From assembly GCA_030754655.1 (NCBI GenBank), contig JASLZX010000003.1, positions 38,217-102,216 on the forward strand: DNA of 64,000 nucleotides, written 5' to 3'. Source of the DNA: UBA8886 sp002731655. GTDB taxonomy: Archaea > Thermoplasmatota > Poseidoniia > MGIII > CG-Epi1. The translations under genes were made by a program, and so were the position numbers. The notes under the pieces are model-generated. The model saw only the letters and a list, made by a program, of their open reading frames with translations. It was not told where the DNA came from and did not search any database. Positions 62,956 through 64,000 of this stretch are shown here, in pieces; within the stretch, counting starts at the first letter, position 1; every line of letters begins with the position of its first letter.

Positions 62956-63149
62956 GCAACGCTGCCTGGCAGGCGCTCGGTGCAGCGAGCGTACTGCTCT
63001 GCACCTACCTGCTCTGGGCGCTCGAGCTGGTGCTGTGGCAGCAGGCGCTGCTGGCACTGCTGGCGCTTGATTCGCTGCTGCTGGCGCTGCTCGGCTGGCG
63101 CTACATCAACTGGTTCCTAGGACTGTTCGGCGAAGGGACAGGAGATTAA
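62952..63149 (+). CDS. Small hydrophobic membrane protein, 65 aa
   Basis: A 65-residue protein consisting almost only of two membrane helices (about 8-28 and 30-48) with a short polar tail (LFGEGTGD). It is rich in Leu, Ala and Trp. Coupled to the winged-helix-like gene by an ATGA-type overlap, so the two may work together, for example as a membrane-linked regulator pair. Function unknown. Confidence 0.55.
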   Translation: MSNAAWQALGAASVLLCTYLLWALELVLWQQALLALLALDSLLLALLGWRYINWFLGLFGEGTGD

Positions 63150-63155
63150 TTCTGG

Positions 63156-63977
63156 ATGACTCAATGGGACATTGAGGACATCACCCCTGCGTTGCGTGAC
63201 TCACCCCCCGATAGGCGCAATCAAGTCTGGAGGGATTGGTACAATCATCTAATTAGCCAACTGGATAACTGCGACTACCGATTCATGAATTATGGATATC
63301 TAGGGCGGGAGGGCCCAGAATTAGAACCCTCGGATGAAGCGAACCGTATTTTCATCGAGCTCTACCAAGTTACTCTCGGTGGCACCGACCTGACGGACAA
63401 AGACGTGCTTGATATTAGCTCAGGACTGGGAGGGGGTGCCTATTGGATTTCTCGGACATGTCAGCCATCCTCCTTGGTTGGAATGGATCTTTCGCCTGAG
63501 GCTGTCGGCCTATGCAGTAAACGGTATAGTGACCAACAGAACCTACGTTTTGTTATAGGCGATGCTGAAGCACTGCCCTTCCCAGACGATTCATTTGATG
63601 TTATTTACAATGTAGAGGCTTCGCATTGCTACGCTAATTATGATGTTTTTCTCAACGAGGTATTCCGTGTGCTGAGGGCAGGTGGTGTATTCTGCTGGTC
63701 GGACTTCCAGAACCGCACAACAATAAAAAAAATTGAAGCGGATTTCGAGGATTCCGGTTTTGAGATTGTTTCCTTGGATGATATTACGGATGGCGTGCTG
63801 CGTTCACTTGATTCCGTTCACAAAACCATTTCCAAAGACACACTCGGCGATAACCGAATCATTTGGGGGAGTGATGTCAAGAGTTTACAAGAGGTCATTC
63901 AGGAATTTTCTAGTGGGGGGCGTTCATACCATTGTTGTCGTCTATCCAAGAACAATTCTGTTGATTCCAGAGCCTAG
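63156..63977 (+). CDS. SAM-dependent methyltransferase (class I), AT-rich paralogue
   Basis: A 273-residue class I methyltransferase with the same landmarks as the protein at 6914-7735: DYRFMNYGY, DEANRIFIELYQ, the SAM motif VLDISSGLGGGAYW, GMDLSPEAV, GDAEALPFPDDSFDVIYNVE and ASHCYANY. The SAM motif is slightly altered (ISSGLGGG instead of VGSGRGGG). The C-terminal third diverges between the two. Base composition is clearly more AT-rich than upstream DNA, which again suggests transfer. The ATG follows the small membrane protein gene by six bases. Acceptor substrate unknown. Confidence 0.8.
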   Translation: MTQWDIEDITPALRDSPPDRRNQVWRDWYNHLISQLDNCDYRFMNYGYLGREGPELEPSDEANRIFIELYQVTLGGTDLTDKDVLDISSGLGGGAYWISRTCQPSSLVGMDLSPEAVGLCSKRYSDQQNLRFVIGDAEALPFPDDSFDVIYNVEASHCYANYDVFLNEVFRVLRAGGVFCWSDFQNRTTIKKIEADFEDSGFEIVSLDDITDGVLRSLDSVHKTISKDTLGDNRIIWGSDVKSLQEVIQEFSSGGRSYHCCRLSKNNSVDSRA

Positions 63978-64000
63978 AAGGAAATGTTTTATCGACGTAT

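Noticed and set aside
1..64000. CRISPR arrays, rRNA genes, complete insertion sequences or prophage
   Set aside because: No regularly spaced direct repeats, rRNA-like sequence, transposase or phage structural genes were seen; only the HNH remnant hints at past mobile DNA.

Overview
The window is archaeal chromosome. Exosome subunits Rrp41/Rrp42, ribosomal L37Ae, RNA polymerase Rpo12, KEOPS subunits (Pcc1, Cgi121), prefoldin, TiaS, GatD, archease, class I CCA-adding enzyme, archaeal-type pilins and an intron-containing tRNA-Tyr with a C1:G72 pair all point there. A Sulfolobus/Thermoplasma-type ferredoxin, Asn-Gly-Leu-Thr-Asn-Gly repeats in a secreted protein and the very compact, GC-rich, leaderless gene style suggest a mesophilic Thermoplasmatota relative (for example the marine group II/III lineages). 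That placement is inference. No rRNA, CRISPR array or intact insertion sequence was seen, and no gene-free stretch exceeds about 220 bases.

Layout. 0-4.7 kb: informational super-operon (Rrp41, Rrp42, L37Ae, Rpo12, Pcc1, prefoldin beta, DHH phosphoesterase), then a PrsW-like protease. 4.7-11.8 kb: tRNA-Tyr, short-chain dehydrogenase, secreted M14 peptidase, an AT-rich methyltransferase, crotonase-fold enzyme, tRNA-Arg, a tiny zinc-finger gene, HAD phosphatase, MFS exporter. 11.9-17.7 kb: a 1327-residue surface protein of mixed base composition, an HTH regulator, a small anchored secreted protein and a pilin. 17.8-21.8 kb: two adjacent 2OG-oxygenase-fold genes (one active-looking, one degenerate), a metallo-beta-lactamase-fold hydrolase, CTP synthase. 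21.8-28.4 kb: seven-gene type IV pilus/secretion operon on the minus strand. 28.5-33.6 kb: TrxB, TrmI, RecJ-like nuclease, S15, a polytopic membrane protein.

33.7-39.9 kb holds the most unusual system: an eight-gene, mostly overlapping operon in which a Rieske protein and a b6-type split cytochrome b join heterodisulfide-reductase-like Fe-S modules. The cytochrome b C-terminal half is fused to a two-cluster ferredoxin, followed by a CCG-domain protein and a fusion of a zinc-ferredoxin-type protein with a second two-cluster ferredoxin. No cytochrome c1 is present. The layout suggests a membrane complex linking the ferredoxin/thiol pool to quinones.

39.9-47.7 kb: CCA enzyme, enoyl-CoA hydratase, endonuclease III, dCMP deaminase, PH-domain membrane protein, zinc-ribbon/SHOCT protein, DMT transporter, TiaS, DUF2240-like protein. 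47.7-50.5 kb: AT-rich surface protein with a frame break near its N-terminus, archease, initiator tRNA. 50.6-57.4 kb: membrane protein with a cytosolic zinc ribbon, an HNH nuclease remnant, glyoxalase-fold protein, peroxiredoxin, DegT aminotransferase, aquaporin, ferritin-VIT protein, Cgi121, coiled-coil/HhH protein. 57.4-64 kb: HEAT protein-RlmE-Dph6-amidotransferase operon, GatD, M29 aminopeptidase, two small proteins and a second AT-rich methyltransferase related to the one at 6.9 kb.

Regulation. Many start codons lie about 23-28 bases from the centre of an A/T-rich block in otherwise GC-rich DNA, implying leaderless transcripts. In several divergent pairs one block is equidistant from both starts and seems to serve both genes.
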